A stretch of 34,360 bases of DNA from Synergistaceae bacterium (GCA_017439345.1 JAFSJJ010000046.1:1-34360); one strand, 5' to 3'. Counted from the stretch's first letter, positions 17,601 through 25,318 are shown. Notes: a model not told the origin generated them from the letters alone. Numbers and translations: made by a program.

Positions 17601-18259
17601 ATGATATTGGCTACGGCGGACTTGATCACGTACTCGGAAGCGGCGAAGATGTCAACGTCCTTGTTCTTGATACTGAAGTTTACTCGAACACCGGCGGTCA
17701 GTCCTCAAAGTCAACACCTACAGCAGCTATTGCCCAGTTCGCAGCATCAGGCAAGAGAACCCGCAAGAAGGATCTCGGCAGAATGGCTATGACCTACGGA
17801 ACTGTATACGTTGCTCAGGTAGGTATGGGAGCAGACAAGAACCAGTTAATGAAGGCTTTGAAAGAAGCAGAAGCTCACAAAGGCCCGTCGTTAATCATCG
17901 CTTACGCACCTTGTATCAATCATGGAATCAGGGCAGGCATGGGCAAGACTCAGGAGCGCACGAAACTTGCAGTCGAAAAAGGCTACTGGCACTTATACAG
18001 ATATAACCCCGATGTCGAGGCAGGCAAGAATCCGTTCACCCTTGACAGCAAGGCACCGAAACTCTTTGATGACGAAGCAGCATTTGTGAAGGATTACAAA
18101 GAGTTCTTACTCGGTGAAGTCAGATACTCATCACTTAAGAGGGGCTTCCCTGCAATCGCTGATGAGTTATTCGACAGAAACGCAGCTGAAGCAAGAGAAC
18201 GTTACGAGACCTACAAGGCACTTGCTGAAATGGGAGCAATTCCTGCAGCAGCAAAGTAA
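14618..18259 (+). CDS. nifJ: Pyruvate:ferredoxin (flavodoxin) oxidoreductase, single-chain
   Basis: The 1213-residue enzyme oxidises pyruvate and CoA to acetyl-CoA and CO2, reducing ferredoxin; it is central to fermentative energy metabolism. Domain order is the usual one: pyrimidine-binding domain with YPITPSSPMPE and the CoA region EMQSEAGAAGACHGALSAGA; a 2x[4Fe-4S] ferredoxin domain with C697/C700/C703/C707 and C755/C758/C761/C765; then the TPP domain with C820, C823, C848 and C1099 for the proximal cluster and GDGWGYDIGYGG for TPP-Mg. Unusual is a Cys-rich insert (eight Cys, 942-974) just before the TPP motif. It has a strong ribosome site (gaggagggg) and its own promoter and terminator. 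Codon use and pentamer content differ from its neighbours, as expected for a highly expressed gene. Confidence 0.96.
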   Translation: MAFKRNWKTMDGNEAVAHVAYAFSEMATIYPITPSSPMPEHIDEWAAHGRKNIFGHTVKVTEMQSEAGAAGACHGALSAGALASTYTASQGLLLMIPNMYKIAGELLPGVFHVTARAIAMHALSIFGDHSDVMSTRMTGFTMIAGGSVQEAHDMAAVAHLTAIKSSVPVLNFFDGFRTSHEIQKVDAFDYDDLAKLVDYDAIAAFRDRSMRPEKPYTKGTAQNPDIFFQAKEASQPFYDAVPDIVAKYMKDICGICGREYHPFNYYGAPDAERVIVAMGSVCQAIEETVDYLNARGEKVGVIEVHLYRPFSPKYFFRALPATVKAIAVLDRVKEVGALGGPLYEDVCSLFAGNCKAPIIVGGRYGLGSKDTTPSDLKVCFDNLKLFEPRNNFTLGIIDDVNDSSLIPDEHINAAAEGTVCCKFWGLGSDGTVGANKNSIKIIGDHTDMYAQGYFDYDSKKSGGITMSHLRFGKSPIKSTYLIDHADFIACHKQEYVNQYDLLQGMKQGGTFLLNTQWMTMEALEEHLPASLKRKLANLGCKFYIINAVDEAQKIGLGSRTNTIMQSAFFKLAEVIPIDDAVKYMKEAIVKSYGAKGEDIVKMNYAAVDAGLAGLKEIQIPEAWKTAEDKAHKRPGLPSEIPDFISYQVDTINGQKGNTLPSSAFVDGYEDGHFPAGTSKYEKRGVAVNVPEWNGAKCIQCNQCSMVCPHAAIRPFLLNAEEQAVAPEGFGAVDVKAPKLKAAGYKYKMQVDVLDCLGCGNCADICPVKALEMKPSATQTAEIDRWTFAFENVADKNDAGDKFTVQGSQFQRPLFEFSGACAGCGETPYAKLITQLFGSRMIVANATGCSSIWGGSAPSMPYTTDANGHGPAWGNSLFEDAAEYGMGMKLSLNVMVNYLTTAAENLIKMEEVPAEFKDALKGWLDAHLDGEASVAAAAKVEECIDKLCCDCGCEECGKSFDDFSDEAKKEICTLCEYKDYLVKKSVWIIGGDGWGYDIGYGGLDHVLGSGEDVNVLVLDTEVYSNTGGQSSKSTPTAAIAQFAASGKRTRKKDLGRMAMTYGTVYVAQVGMGADKNQLMKALKEAEAHKGPSLIIAYAPCINHGIRAGMGKTQERTKLAVEKGYWHLYRYNPDVEAGKNPFTLDSKAPKLFDDEAAFVKDYKEFLLGEVRYSSLKRGFPAIADELFDRNAAEARERYETYKALAEMGAIPAAAK

Positions 18260-18285
18260 TTTTTTCACGAGAATATAATATTCAC

Positions 18286-18316
18286 ACCGGGTGTTAGCTT
18301 TAATGCCCGGTTTTTT
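18286..18316 (+). terminator. Rho-independent terminator after nifJ
   Basis: A perfect stem accggg (18286-18291) pairs with cccggt (18306-18311), followed directly by a run of six T. Confidence 0.88.
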
Positions 18317-18345
18317 CGTAATCAAAATTATAAGGAGGCTTAATA

Positions 18346-18948
18346 ATGAATTTCAAACGCAGAGGCTTCACGTTAATTAGTATGTTAATCGTTATAGCTA
18401 TAATAACTATTCTTGCAGCTATGTTATTCATGTCAAGCACTGAAGCTATATCAACTGCACGGGCTGCGGCTATTATTGCAAATCTTAATACGTTAAAGAA
18501 AGCTGCTACTCAATGGTATATCGATAACCGCGACAAAGTTCAGCCTGACGGAAGAGTAAAAATTGGAGATACGATAAAACCTGTTCAGGAATGGACGGAC
18601 GAAGAACTTAACTTAAGCAGCTACCTAAGCGGAACCGGTGCTTCTAATATTCAGTTTACATCACGGGCAGGATCCGGGACATACAAAAATCCAGGCACAG
18701 CGATTACCGAAATGCAAAAAGGAGATTACGGGCTATACGATGGCGGTACAGTCAAAGTTGACGGCTCAGTTACCGAATTTCACAGAAATGTATGGTACGT
18801 AGGCTATCGTTTTACAGACAGTGAGGCCAAAGTCAGGGAAAAGATCAAAGGCCGTATGGAAAGTGCCGGAGTATTCCTTGCGACTTCTGATGTTCATAAG
18901 GACACTGTCAATGATGGAAATGCCGCCGTCTGGATGAAAGTATTTTAA
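18346..18948 (+). CDS. Type IV pilin-like (pseudopilin) protein, Ser5 variant
   Basis: The 200-residue protein has a short basic leader MNFKRRG and then FTLISMLIVIAIITILAA, the prepilin-peptidase cleavage site (after G7) and hydrophobic assembly helix of type IV pilins and type II secretion pseudopilins. Position +5 of the mature protein is Ser instead of the near-invariant Glu; loss of Glu5 is a feature of some minor tip-located subunits such as GspK-type. The globular part contains GDYGLYDGGTVKV and two Trp. It has an aaggagg ribosome site and is followed 20 bases later by a paralogous 200-residue gene with a normal Glu5. No assembly ATPase, platform protein or peptidase is nearby, so these are probably orphan minor subunits serving machinery encoded elsewhere. 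Confidence 0.82.
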   Translation: MNFKRRGFTLISMLIVIAIITILAAMLFMSSTEAISTARAAAIIANLNTLKKAATQWYIDNRDKVQPDGRVKIGDTIKPVQEWTDEELNLSSYLSGTGASNIQFTSRAGSGTYKNPGTAITEMQKGDYGLYDGGTVKVDGSVTEFHRNVWYVGYRFTDSEAKVREKIKGRMESAGVFLATSDVHKDTVNDGNAAVWMKVF

Positions 18949-18968
18949 TATTTTAAGGAGATAAATAA

Positions 18969-19571
18969 ATGCGTAAAGCCATGACTCTTATTGAATTATT
19001 AATCGTTATCTCGATAATTGCTATTCTAGGCACAGTAATATCTTTATCAACACTTGGAGTCCTTACGACAGCAGATGCCGACTCTATAATAAATAACATG
19101 CAGCAGATTAAGACAGCTACTATCATTTGGTACAAGAATAATCTTTCTAGAATAGTGCCTACGACGGACAATAATTATAAAATCAAAACGGTAAAGAACG
19201 GGAAATCAACTGAACAATGGCTCAGCGACTTTATTAACGATAACGGCCATGAAATTATGAAATATATCACCAACGGAAGCTCCATAACTTTGCGTTATAA
19301 AAAGGGTACAAATAATACCGGAGATTACGCGCTCATAGCTGTAAATAAAACCCGCAAATGGTACGTATGCTGTAATTTGGGTACAACAAAGGACACTGAA
19401 TTAACGAAAGGTACAGAAGCACCTGAAATCAAAGTAAAAGCAAAAATTGCAGGCAAAGCAGAAACTCTGAACCTGTTCGGATTGGATAATTTAGATACTG
19501 ACAGCGTGCTTACTGATATTTACACAGACCAGAAATTTGTTTGTATGCCTGTTCTTGAATTGAGCGACTAA
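18969..19571 (+). CDS. Type IV pilin-like (pseudopilin) protein
   Basis: The protein is 200 residues, the same length as its neighbour. The leader MRKA is followed by MTLIELLIVISIIAILGTV, so cleavage would be after Ala4 instead of the usual Gly, and Glu5 is present. The two proteins share the layout helix, then A..II.N...IK.A...WY..N near residues 35-60, and later a GDYAL stretch, indicating tandem duplication and divergence. It contains a CC pair (YVCCNLG), possibly redox-active or disulfide-forming. Start support: aaggag lies 10 bases upstream. It is likely exported and assembled with the Ser5 partner. No recognisable ligand-binding motif is visible. Confidence 0.82.
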   Translation: MRKAMTLIELLIVISIIAILGTVISLSTLGVLTTADADSIINNMQQIKTATIIWYKNNLSRIVPTTDNNYKIKTVKNGKSTEQWLSDFINDNGHEIMKYITNGSSITLRYKKGTNNTGDYALIAVNKTRKWYVCCNLGTTKDTELTKGTEAPEIKVKAKIAGKAETLNLFGLDNLDTDSVLTDIYTDQKFVCMPVLELSD

Positions 19572-19592
19572 ATCAGGCATTTATTTTTGCTG

Positions 19593-19598
19593 TATAAT
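19593..19598 (+). promoter_or_regulatory. Candidate -10 element upstream of the PPC-domain gene
   Basis: A perfect TATAAT lies 30 bases before the start at 19628. No good -35 is seen at the usual distance, so an activator or extended contacts may be needed. The ribosome site gggaggt (19612-19618) follows. Confidence 0.4.
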
Positions 19599-19627
19599 GT
19601 CATTCATTCAAGGGAGGTAATGAAAAA

Positions 19628-20071
19628 ATGCAATTCAGGCGTTTCGGAAATAAATATTTTATCAGGATAGACAAGGGCGAAGAGATCATGTCAACGCTCA
19701 AGAAATTTTGCGAGACCGAGAAGATTACTCTTGCTGAGATAAAAGCTCTCGGTGCAGTAGATAATTTTGAAGTCGGACTGTTCGATGTCTCAGAGAAAAA
19801 ATATCACGCCAATAAATTTAATTTTCCAGCAGAAATTACCAGCCTATGGGGTACAGTAACTACCAAAGAAGGCAAACCCTATCTTCATATTCACATGTCG
19901 GCAGCTGATGTCGAAGGCAGACTCTACGGAGGGCATTTAGTGCGCGCTGTAGTCGGTGCAACGTGCGAAATGATAGTTTACGATTTATCAGAAGGAGACT
20001 CTAAGGGCTTCGTAGTCGAACGCAAATTTAATGACGAAGTAGGATTAAATCTTTTCGAGTTCGTGAATTAA
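19628..20071 (+). CDS. PPC/DUF296-domain protein
   Basis: The 147-residue protein is a single PPC (plant and prokaryote conserved, DUF296) domain. The metal-binding histidines are visible in HIHMSAAD and GGHLVRA. These small trimeric proteins are common in bacteria, sometimes named DNA-binding after their plant AT-hook relatives; no AT-hook is present here and the molecular function is not established. Features matching the family are the start FRRFGNKYFIRIDKGEEI and GAVDNFEVGLFD. Its stop overlaps the start of the GGDEF-EAL gene by one base (TAATG), so the two are translationally coupled. Coupling to a cyclic-di-GMP enzyme suggests a nucleotide-linked role, which is inference. Confidence 0.88.
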   Translation: MQFRRFGNKYFIRIDKGEEIMSTLKKFCETEKITLAEIKALGAVDNFEVGLFDVSEKKYHANKFNFPAEITSLWGTVTTKEGKPYLHIHMSAADVEGRLYGGHLVRAVVGATCEMIVYDLSEGDSKGFVVERKFNDEVGLNLFEFVN

Positions 20072-21336
20072 TGCAAGTTTTCCCGCTCCGTGATAAATTA
20101 ACAGGACTTCTGACACGTGAAGGCTTCCTGAGTAAATTAACAGGTTCTTCATGTCAAAGAGGTCTTGCTGTCGTCTGGTTCAATCTCGATAACTTCAAGA
20201 TGTTTAATAAAAGATTCGGCTTTGAACGCGGCGATAGTATCTTGATGGAAATTGCAGGATTACTCACTAAAATTTTTCGCGGAGAGTTGATAGCGCGCTT
20301 CTGTGATGATAACTTTGTAGTTCTCACCGAGTGGACGAGCGTCGAAATGAACATCGAGAGTCTTCAAGAATATCTGTACTCTTCACATGAAAATATTGCG
20401 TTAAGACTCAGGGCAGGAATTTATTTCCCGTCAGAGTGCGAAGATATAAGGCTCTCCTGCGACCGTGCAAAACTTGCCTGCGACAGTATAAGAAAGAATC
20501 ACAGCTTGAACTCCTGCATGTTTCATGAGGGAATGAGCAGAGAACTAGCCCTTCAGCAGCATATACTAGACAATTTAGACAGCGCAATTAACAAGAAGCA
20601 TATTCGAGTCCTCTATCAGCCTATAGTAAAAATTGAGTCCGGCAAAATCTGTGAGATAGAAGCACTTGCCCGATGGTTTGACCCCGAAAAAGGCTTCATT
20701 TCACCGGGAGAGTTTATTAATACACTTGAGCAGTACATGGAAATTCATAAACTTGACATTCACGCATTCAGGCAGGTTTGCAGAGACTATGAAGCTCGAA
20801 TCAAAAAGGGTATGCCGTTAATTCCTGTGTCAATAAATCTCTCGCGCTTAGACTTTGAACTTTGCGATATATACTCAGAACTTGAGGACGCTCTAACACT
20901 TTGCAGAATTCCCCCGGAGTTAATCAGAATCGAAATCACAGAGAGCATTAATGACGAGGACATGACTCTCTTAAATCTGGGCATCGAGAAATTCCGTGCG
21001 AGAGGCCACGAGGTCTGGATGGACGATTTCGGCTCTGGTTACTCATCGTTGAATGTCCTGAAAGATTACAACTTTGACACTATTAAATTCGATATGAAAT
21101 TTCTTCACGGCTTCGACATAAATAAATCAGAGAAAGCGAAATATATTATCAGCTCCAATCTTCAAATGGCGCGCTTGATGGGAATGCAGGCTCTTGCTGA
21201 AGGAGTAGAGACACTCGAACAGTTAGAATACTTGCGTTCAATAGGATTCGACAAGGCTCAAGGCTATTATTTCGGGAAGCCTATGAATCTTGACGAAATA
21301 TTTTCACTTGAAAGGGGAATAGAATACACATCATGA
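20071..21336 (+). CDS. Cyclic-di-GMP phosphodiesterase with degenerate GGDEF and intact EAL domain
   Basis: The 421-residue protein has a GGDEF domain (about 5-155) followed by an EAL domain (about 165-415), with no sensor or membrane segment. The cyclase signature reads CDDNF at 78-82 in place of GGDEF, and no RxxD inhibitory site is evident, so cyclase activity is unlikely. The nucleotide-binding NLDNFKMFNKRFG region is kept and could bind GTP allosterically. The EAL domain retains EALAR (197-201), the SINLSR asparagine, EITES, DDFGSGYSSL (318-327), the catalytic lysine in TIKFD, EGVET and QGYYFGKP, so it should hydrolyse cyclic-di-GMP. It overlaps the upstream gene by one base and dapF by four. 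Confidence 0.93.
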   Translation: MQVFPLRDKLTGLLTREGFLSKLTGSSCQRGLAVVWFNLDNFKMFNKRFGFERGDSILMEIAGLLTKIFRGELIARFCDDNFVVLTEWTSVEMNIESLQEYLYSSHENIALRLRAGIYFPSECEDIRLSCDRAKLACDSIRKNHSLNSCMFHEGMSRELALQQHILDNLDSAINKKHIRVLYQPIVKIESGKICEIEALARWFDPEKGFISPGEFINTLEQYMEIHKLDIHAFRQVCRDYEARIKKGMPLIPVSINLSRLDFELCDIYSELEDALTLCRIPPELIRIEITESINDEDMTLLNLGIEKFRARGHEVWMDDFGSGYSSLNVLKDYNFDTIKFDMKFLHGFDINKSEKAKYIISSNLQMARLMGMQALAEGVETLEQLEYLRSIGFDKAQGYYFGKPMNLDEIFSLERGIEYTS

Positions 21337-22163
21337 AATTCACGAAAATGCACGGCTGCGGCAATGATTATATTTACGTAAACTGCTTCACCGAACACGT
21401 TACCAATCCTGAAGAGTTAGCAGTAAAAATTTCAGACAGACATTTCGGAGTCGGCGGCGACGGTTTAATATTAATACAGCCTTCAGACAATGCAGATGCT
21501 TTCATGCAGTTATACAACGCTGACGGTTCACCGGGTACAATGTGCGGAAACGGCATCAGGTGTACAGCAAAATATATTTACGATCACGGAATCATTTCAC
21601 CAGATAAGAGACAGGCATTAATCGATACTCCTGCGGGAGTCAAGAAGATTGATTTATACGTTGACTCAGGAAAAGTCATCAGGGCGCGCGTTGACATGGG
21701 CAGGGCTGAAATCACCAGCGAAATCCCCGAACATATCACCGTCCATGATATGAGCTTGAAATTTATAGGAGCTTACACAGGAACAGAACACGCCGTATAT
21801 TTTCTTGAAGATAACCCGGATTTGAGGGCGAAAAATTTTATGCACATGCCAGACTCTGATTTTGCTTCTGAAGGAGTCTGCTTCGAGAGACATTTACGAT
21901 TTCCTAATAGAGTTAACAGCGAGTTCATAGAAATTATTTCACGTGATGAGATTAACATGAGAGTTTACGAGAGAGGCAGCGGTGAGACTCTTGCCTGCGG
22001 TACAGGAGCTACAGGGGCAGCTTTTGCCGGGTTCATGGCAGGGAAATTAAATAGTGAAGTCCTTGTGCATTTACGGGGCGGCGATCTGGTCATTAACATT
22101 GAGCCTTATAACACGTGCTTTATGACCGGGCCTGCTGTTGAAGTCTTCTCGGGTGAATATTGA
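21333..22163 (+). CDS. dapF: Diaminopimelate epimerase
   Basis: The 276-residue protein interconverts LL- and meso-diaminopimelate for lysine and peptidoglycan synthesis in the cytoplasm. It is cofactor-independent and uses two cysteines: Cys71 in GTMCGNGIRC and Cys222 in ETLACGTGA, both present. Other family marks are FTKMHGCGNDY at the N-terminus and GVGGDGL. Length is normal. Its ATG lies inside the end of the EAL gene (ATGA overlap), so expression is coupled to a cyclic-di-GMP enzyme, an uncommon arrangement for a housekeeping gene. No other lysine genes are in the window. Confidence 0.96.
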   Translation: MKFTKMHGCGNDYIYVNCFTEHVTNPEELAVKISDRHFGVGGDGLILIQPSDNADAFMQLYNADGSPGTMCGNGIRCTAKYIYDHGIISPDKRQALIDTPAGVKKIDLYVDSGKVIRARVDMGRAEITSEIPEHITVHDMSLKFIGAYTGTEHAVYFLEDNPDLRAKNFMHMPDSDFASEGVCFERHLRFPNRVNSEFIEIISRDEINMRVYERGSGETLACGTGATGAAFAGFMAGKLNSEVLVHLRGGDLVINIEPYNTCFMTGPAVEVFSGEY

Positions 22164-22371
22164 TCACTTAATGAGTCAATGAGTTAGCGTTAAGTCTTGC
22201 AGTTCGTGAAGTTAAATTGCTTCATTGTATTAGTAATTGTATTAGTAATTTCGCAAATTCATTCTTGTAATCTCATGCAGTATTAATATTTTAACACGAG
22301 GCTAATATCGCAATATTGACCAGGTAAGAAAAAACGTACTACTTAACTTAATATAAAGGCGTGATATATAA
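22164..22371. other. Intergenic region with 12-bp tandem duplication
   Basis: A 208-base AT-rich gap. A 12-base unit ttgtattagtaa is duplicated exactly at 22225-22248. A TTGACC (22316-22321) has no good -10 at standard spacing; TATAAA is at 22352-22357. No coding sequence or clear terminator was recognised. Confidence 0.5.
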
Positions 22372-22980
22372 TTGAAACGTATTCTTATTCTCGCAGCAAT
22401 ATTATTAATTTTTAACACGGAGGCTTATTCTATGAGCAGCATTTATGATTATTCAGTTTATGCACCCGACGGCAGAGAAATTTCTCTTGCTGAGTACAAA
22501 GGCAAAGTTTTAGTTATCGTCAACACTGCAACAGGCTGCGGCTTCACCCCTCAATATGAGCAGCTCGAGTCAATGCACGAGAAGTATAACGCTAAGGGAC
22601 TCGAAATTATTGATATTCCCTGCAACCAGTTCGGCAATCAGGCTCCCGGTTCGGACGCTGAGATAAAATCATTCTGCGCACTGCACTTCAATACGCAATA
22701 TGAGCAGATGAAGAAGGCTGAAGTCAACGGACCTAATGAACTGCCCCTTTATACGTTCTTAAAGAGTCAGAAGGGCTTTGAGGGCTTTGATAAAGACAAT
22801 AAATTAACGCCTCTCCTTGAGGACATGATGAGCAAGGCAGATCCGGATTACGCAAAGAAGCCTGATATTAAATGGAACTTCACGAAATTCATAGTTGACC
22901 GTAACGGTAATGTAGTCGCACGCTTTGAACCTACAGCAGACATGGCCGAAGTCGAGAAGTGCGCAGTATCGTTATTATAA
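22372..22980 (+). CDS. Glutathione-peroxidase-family protein (thiol peroxidase), possible dual start
   Basis: From TTG 22372 the protein has 202 residues with a signal-peptide-like leader (1-20, MKRILILAAILLIFNTEAYS). From an internal ATG at 22432 it would be a 182-residue cytoplasmic enzyme. The internal start has the far better ribosome site, acggagg with 8-base spacing; the TTG has only a weak aaagg. The fold and catalytic residues are those of the glutathione peroxidase family: Cys56 in NTATGCGFTP (Cys, not selenocysteine), Gln86 in PCNQFGNQ and Trp in KWNFTKF. Bacterial Cys-type members mostly use thioredoxin as reductant, and a thioredoxin gene follows 12 bases later. It reduces peroxides. 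Which start is used cannot be settled from sequence. Confidence 0.9.
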   Translation: MKRILILAAILLIFNTEAYSMSSIYDYSVYAPDGREISLAEYKGKVLVIVNTATGCGFTPQYEQLESMHEKYNAKGLEIIDIPCNQFGNQAPGSDAEIKSFCALHFNTQYEQMKKAEVNGPNELPLYTFLKSQKGFEGFDKDNKLTPLLEDMMSKADPDYAKKPDIKWNFTKFIVDRNGNVVARFEPTADMAEVEKCAVSLL

Positions 22981-22992
22981 GGAGTCTTAATT

Positions 22993-23313
22993 ATGGCAGT
23001 AAAGAAAGTTATGGGCGATGATGCCAGTGAACTTAATGCGGCAAAAGTAGCTTTTCTTGATATCTCTGCGACATGGTGCGGACCTTGCAAGATGATTGCT
23101 CCGGTTGTAGATGAGCTTTCAGATTCGCCGGACTTCGCTGGACGTGTTGAATTCTTTAACGCCGACGCTGAAGAGAACCCCGCACTCTGCAAAAAGTTAC
23201 GCGTTATGAGCATTCCTAATTTATTAATTCTCAAAGAAGGCAAAGTTACAGCTAGAAACGTAGGCTTTCAGTCAGCTCCGGAATTAAAATCTTGGATTGA
23301 AGCAAATATTTAA
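22993..23313 (+). CDS. trxA: Thioredoxin
   Basis: The 106-residue single-domain thioredoxin has the active site WCGPC (Cys29, Cys32), the FLDISATWCGPCKM strand-helix and the cis-proline in SIPNLLI. It has no signal peptide, so it is cytoplasmic. Its start lies 12 bases after the peroxidase stop, with an aaggag site at the overlap, indicating a two-gene operon in which it probably reduces the peroxidase. That favours a cytoplasmic form of the peroxidase. Two extra cysteines are absent except one at CKKL (about residue 66). A terminator follows at 23338. Confidence 0.95.
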   Translation: MAVKKVMGDDASELNAAKVAFLDISATWCGPCKMIAPVVDELSDSPDFAGRVEFFNADAEENPALCKKLRVMSIPNLLILKEGKVTARNVGFQSAPELKSWIEANI

Positions 23314-23337
23314 CGAGTTAATAAAGTAATAATCTGC

Positions 23338-23379
23338 TCCCTTCTGGTTAATTAGCTTGTGAATCAGGAGGGAATTTTT
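23338..23379 (+). terminator. Rho-independent terminator after thioredoxin
   Basis: The stem tccct-tctg pairs with cag-gaggga (23338-23346 with 23365-23373, one bulge), followed by attttta. Confidence 0.7.
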
Positions 23380-23393
23380 ATTATCTGCGTAAA

Positions 23394-23422
23394 TTGACAG
23401 AAAATTTTGCTAGTGTTATATT
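23394..23422 (+). promoter_or_regulatory. Canonical sigma-70 promoter of cstA
   Basis: A perfect -35 TTGACA (23394-23399), a 17-base spacer and -10 TATATT (23417-23422). The leader to the ATG at 23495 is about 65 bases and contains gaaagaagg as ribosome site. Confidence 0.75.
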
Positions 23423-23494
23423 TCGCGAATATTTTTTACAGGTTTTACACACATACACATGAATTAAACATGAAAGAAGGAAACATTTTTTATC

Positions 23495-25177
23495 ATGAAC
23501 GGATTAACACTCGTAGGCATCGCTATAGTAGTCCTCGTGCTTGCGTATCTGCTTTACGGCCGCTGGCTTGTTAAAACCTGGGGAATTGACCCCGACGCAA
23601 AGACTCCGGCATATCGTTTTGAAGATGGTCAAGATTACGTCCCTGCATCTCGTTTTACTGTGTTCTCACATCAATTTAACTCAATCACAGGAGCAGGACC
23701 AGTTACCGGGCCGATTATAGCTGCAATGTTCGGATGGCTTCCCGCGTTCTTGTGGCTCTTAGTAGGAGGCGTGTTCTTCGGAGCAGTTCAGGACTTCACG
23801 GCACTTTATGCTTCAGTCAAGAATGAAGGCAAATCAATGGGCTTGATAATCGAGCGTTACATCGGCAAGACAGGACGCAAGTTATTCTTGTTATTCTGCT
23901 GGCTGTTCACGCTTTTAGTTATCGCTGCATTTGCTGACATTCTCGCAGGAACATTCAACGGCTTCAACAAGGACGGCACGCAAAACATTCCCGGAGCTTC
24001 GGCGGCTTCGATCTCAATGATATATATTTTCGTAGCTATGGCTTTCGGATTCTTCACACGCAGTCTCAGATCAAGTGAAGGCACTAAATTCACAATCGGA
24101 GTCATCTTAGTAGTCGCTATGTTATGGCTCGGCATAGAGAACCCCTTATATTTCGATGCTCAGACGTGGCGTTATGTAGTCTTTGCATATTGCTTTATCG
24201 CGTCAGTCTTACCCATGTGGTTATTAAAGCAGCCTAGAGATTATCTCAGCGTATTTCTTTTACTTGGCATGATTGTAGGGGGCGCAGTGGGAATTATAAT
24301 CGCAAATCCTGAAATTCAAATGCCTGCATTCATGGGCTGGAGCGTCAAGAATCAGCCGTTATTTCCGATTTTATTTATAACAATTGCCTGCGGTGCCGTA
24401 TCAGGTTTTCATAGTCTTGTCTCATCCGGAACATCTTCTAAATCTATCGCAAATGAAAAAGATATGCTTACAGTCGGTTACGGTGCTATGTTAGTCGAGA
24501 CTTTGCTCGGAGTAGTTTCGCTCGTCATTGCATGTTCAGCTTCAAGCAGCGGAGGACTTCCTACAGGGACACCCTTCCAGATATTCGGACGTGCTATAGG
24601 GGGCTTCTTTACGATGTTCGGACTTCCTGAGAACGTTTCGACCTGCATTATCATGATGTGCGTTAGTGCTTTAGCAATGACTACGATTGACGCAGTTACC
24701 AGAATCGGGCGCATGTCATGGCAGGAATTCTTTGCACCGTCTGAAGAGGGCGTTGAAGCAAATATTATCGTCAAATTTATCACAAATAATTACGTTGCTA
24801 CGGTGATAACTCTGGCTCTTGCTTATGCATTATGTCTTGCAGGCTATGCGAGTATATGGCCTTTGTTCGGAGCAGCAAATCAATTATTGTCGGCTTTAGT
24901 CTTAACAGCTCTTGCAGTATTCTTGAGGGTAACAGGGCGTAAAGGCTGGATGCTCTATGTTCCTATGACGTTTATGTTTGTAGTTACTATGAGCGCGCTT
25001 GTTATCAGTGTATATAATATTATTCTCAAGCTGTCAGCCGGTAATTTCGTCTTCATGGTCGACGGACTCCAGTTAATAATTGCAGTTGCCTTGATGACTC
25101 TTGCTCTTCTTGTAGTCTCAAACTGCATTAAAGAATTAACGAGTTCTAAACCCGGCAAGAACGCTGCTGCTGCTTAA
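23495..25177 (+). CDS. cstA: CstA-family transporter (carbon starvation protein; pyruvate/peptide)
   Basis: The 560-residue integral membrane protein belongs to the CstA/BtsT family, whose E. coli members take up pyruvate and, reportedly, peptides. Family marks are the N-terminal YGRWLVKTWGIDPDAKTPAY, the FSHQFNSITGAGPVTGPIIA block, VQDFTALYASVKNEGKSMG and GFHSLVSSGTSSK. About 14-15 hydrophobic segments fill the chain. It is shorter than E. coli CstA (about 700 residues), which is usual for relatives outside Proteobacteria. It is a single-gene unit with a strong promoter. With nifJ nearby, uptake of pyruvate to feed PFOR is a reasonable inference; a CstA-peptide role fits an amino-acid fermenter equally well. 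Confidence 0.93.
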   Translation: MNGLTLVGIAIVVLVLAYLLYGRWLVKTWGIDPDAKTPAYRFEDGQDYVPASRFTVFSHQFNSITGAGPVTGPIIAAMFGWLPAFLWLLVGGVFFGAVQDFTALYASVKNEGKSMGLIIERYIGKTGRKLFLLFCWLFTLLVIAAFADILAGTFNGFNKDGTQNIPGASAASISMIYIFVAMAFGFFTRSLRSSEGTKFTIGVILVVAMLWLGIENPLYFDAQTWRYVVFAYCFIASVLPMWLLKQPRDYLSVFLLLGMIVGGAVGIIIANPEIQMPAFMGWSVKNQPLFPILFITIACGAVSGFHSLVSSGTSSKSIANEKDMLTVGYGAMLVETLLGVVSLVIACSASSSGGLPTGTPFQIFGRAIGGFFTMFGLPENVSTCIIMMCVSALAMTTIDAVTRIGRMSWQEFFAPSEEGVEANIIVKFITNNYVATVITLALAYALCLAGYASIWPLFGAANQLLSALVLTALAVFLRVTGRKGWMLYVPMTFMFVVTMSALVISVYNIILKLSAGNFVFMVDGLQLIIAVALMTLALLVVSNCIKELTSSKPGKNAAAA

Positions 25178-25194
25178 TAAAGAGTTAATTAAGA

Positions 25195-25238
25195 AATTTC
25201 TGGCTTCTCTGTGAGAAATTGCAGGGGAGTCATTTTTT
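25195..25238 (+). terminator. Weak possible terminator after cstA
   Basis: The stem aatttct (25195-25201) pairs with agaaatt (25214-25220). A T-run comes only about 11 bases later (25232-25238), so this is a poor match to the standard form. Confidence 0.3.
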
Positions 25239-25318
25239 ATATTCGTGTGTAGTATGAGACAATATGCTTTAACAATCCGTGATAAAAATATATATATAAT
25301 TACAAAAGGAGGCCGCTA

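Noticed and set aside
14618-18259. Horizontal transfer of nifJ because of distinct codon and pentamer usage
   Set aside because: High expression explains the codon bias; there are no mobile element borders and the gene is expected in Synergistota.
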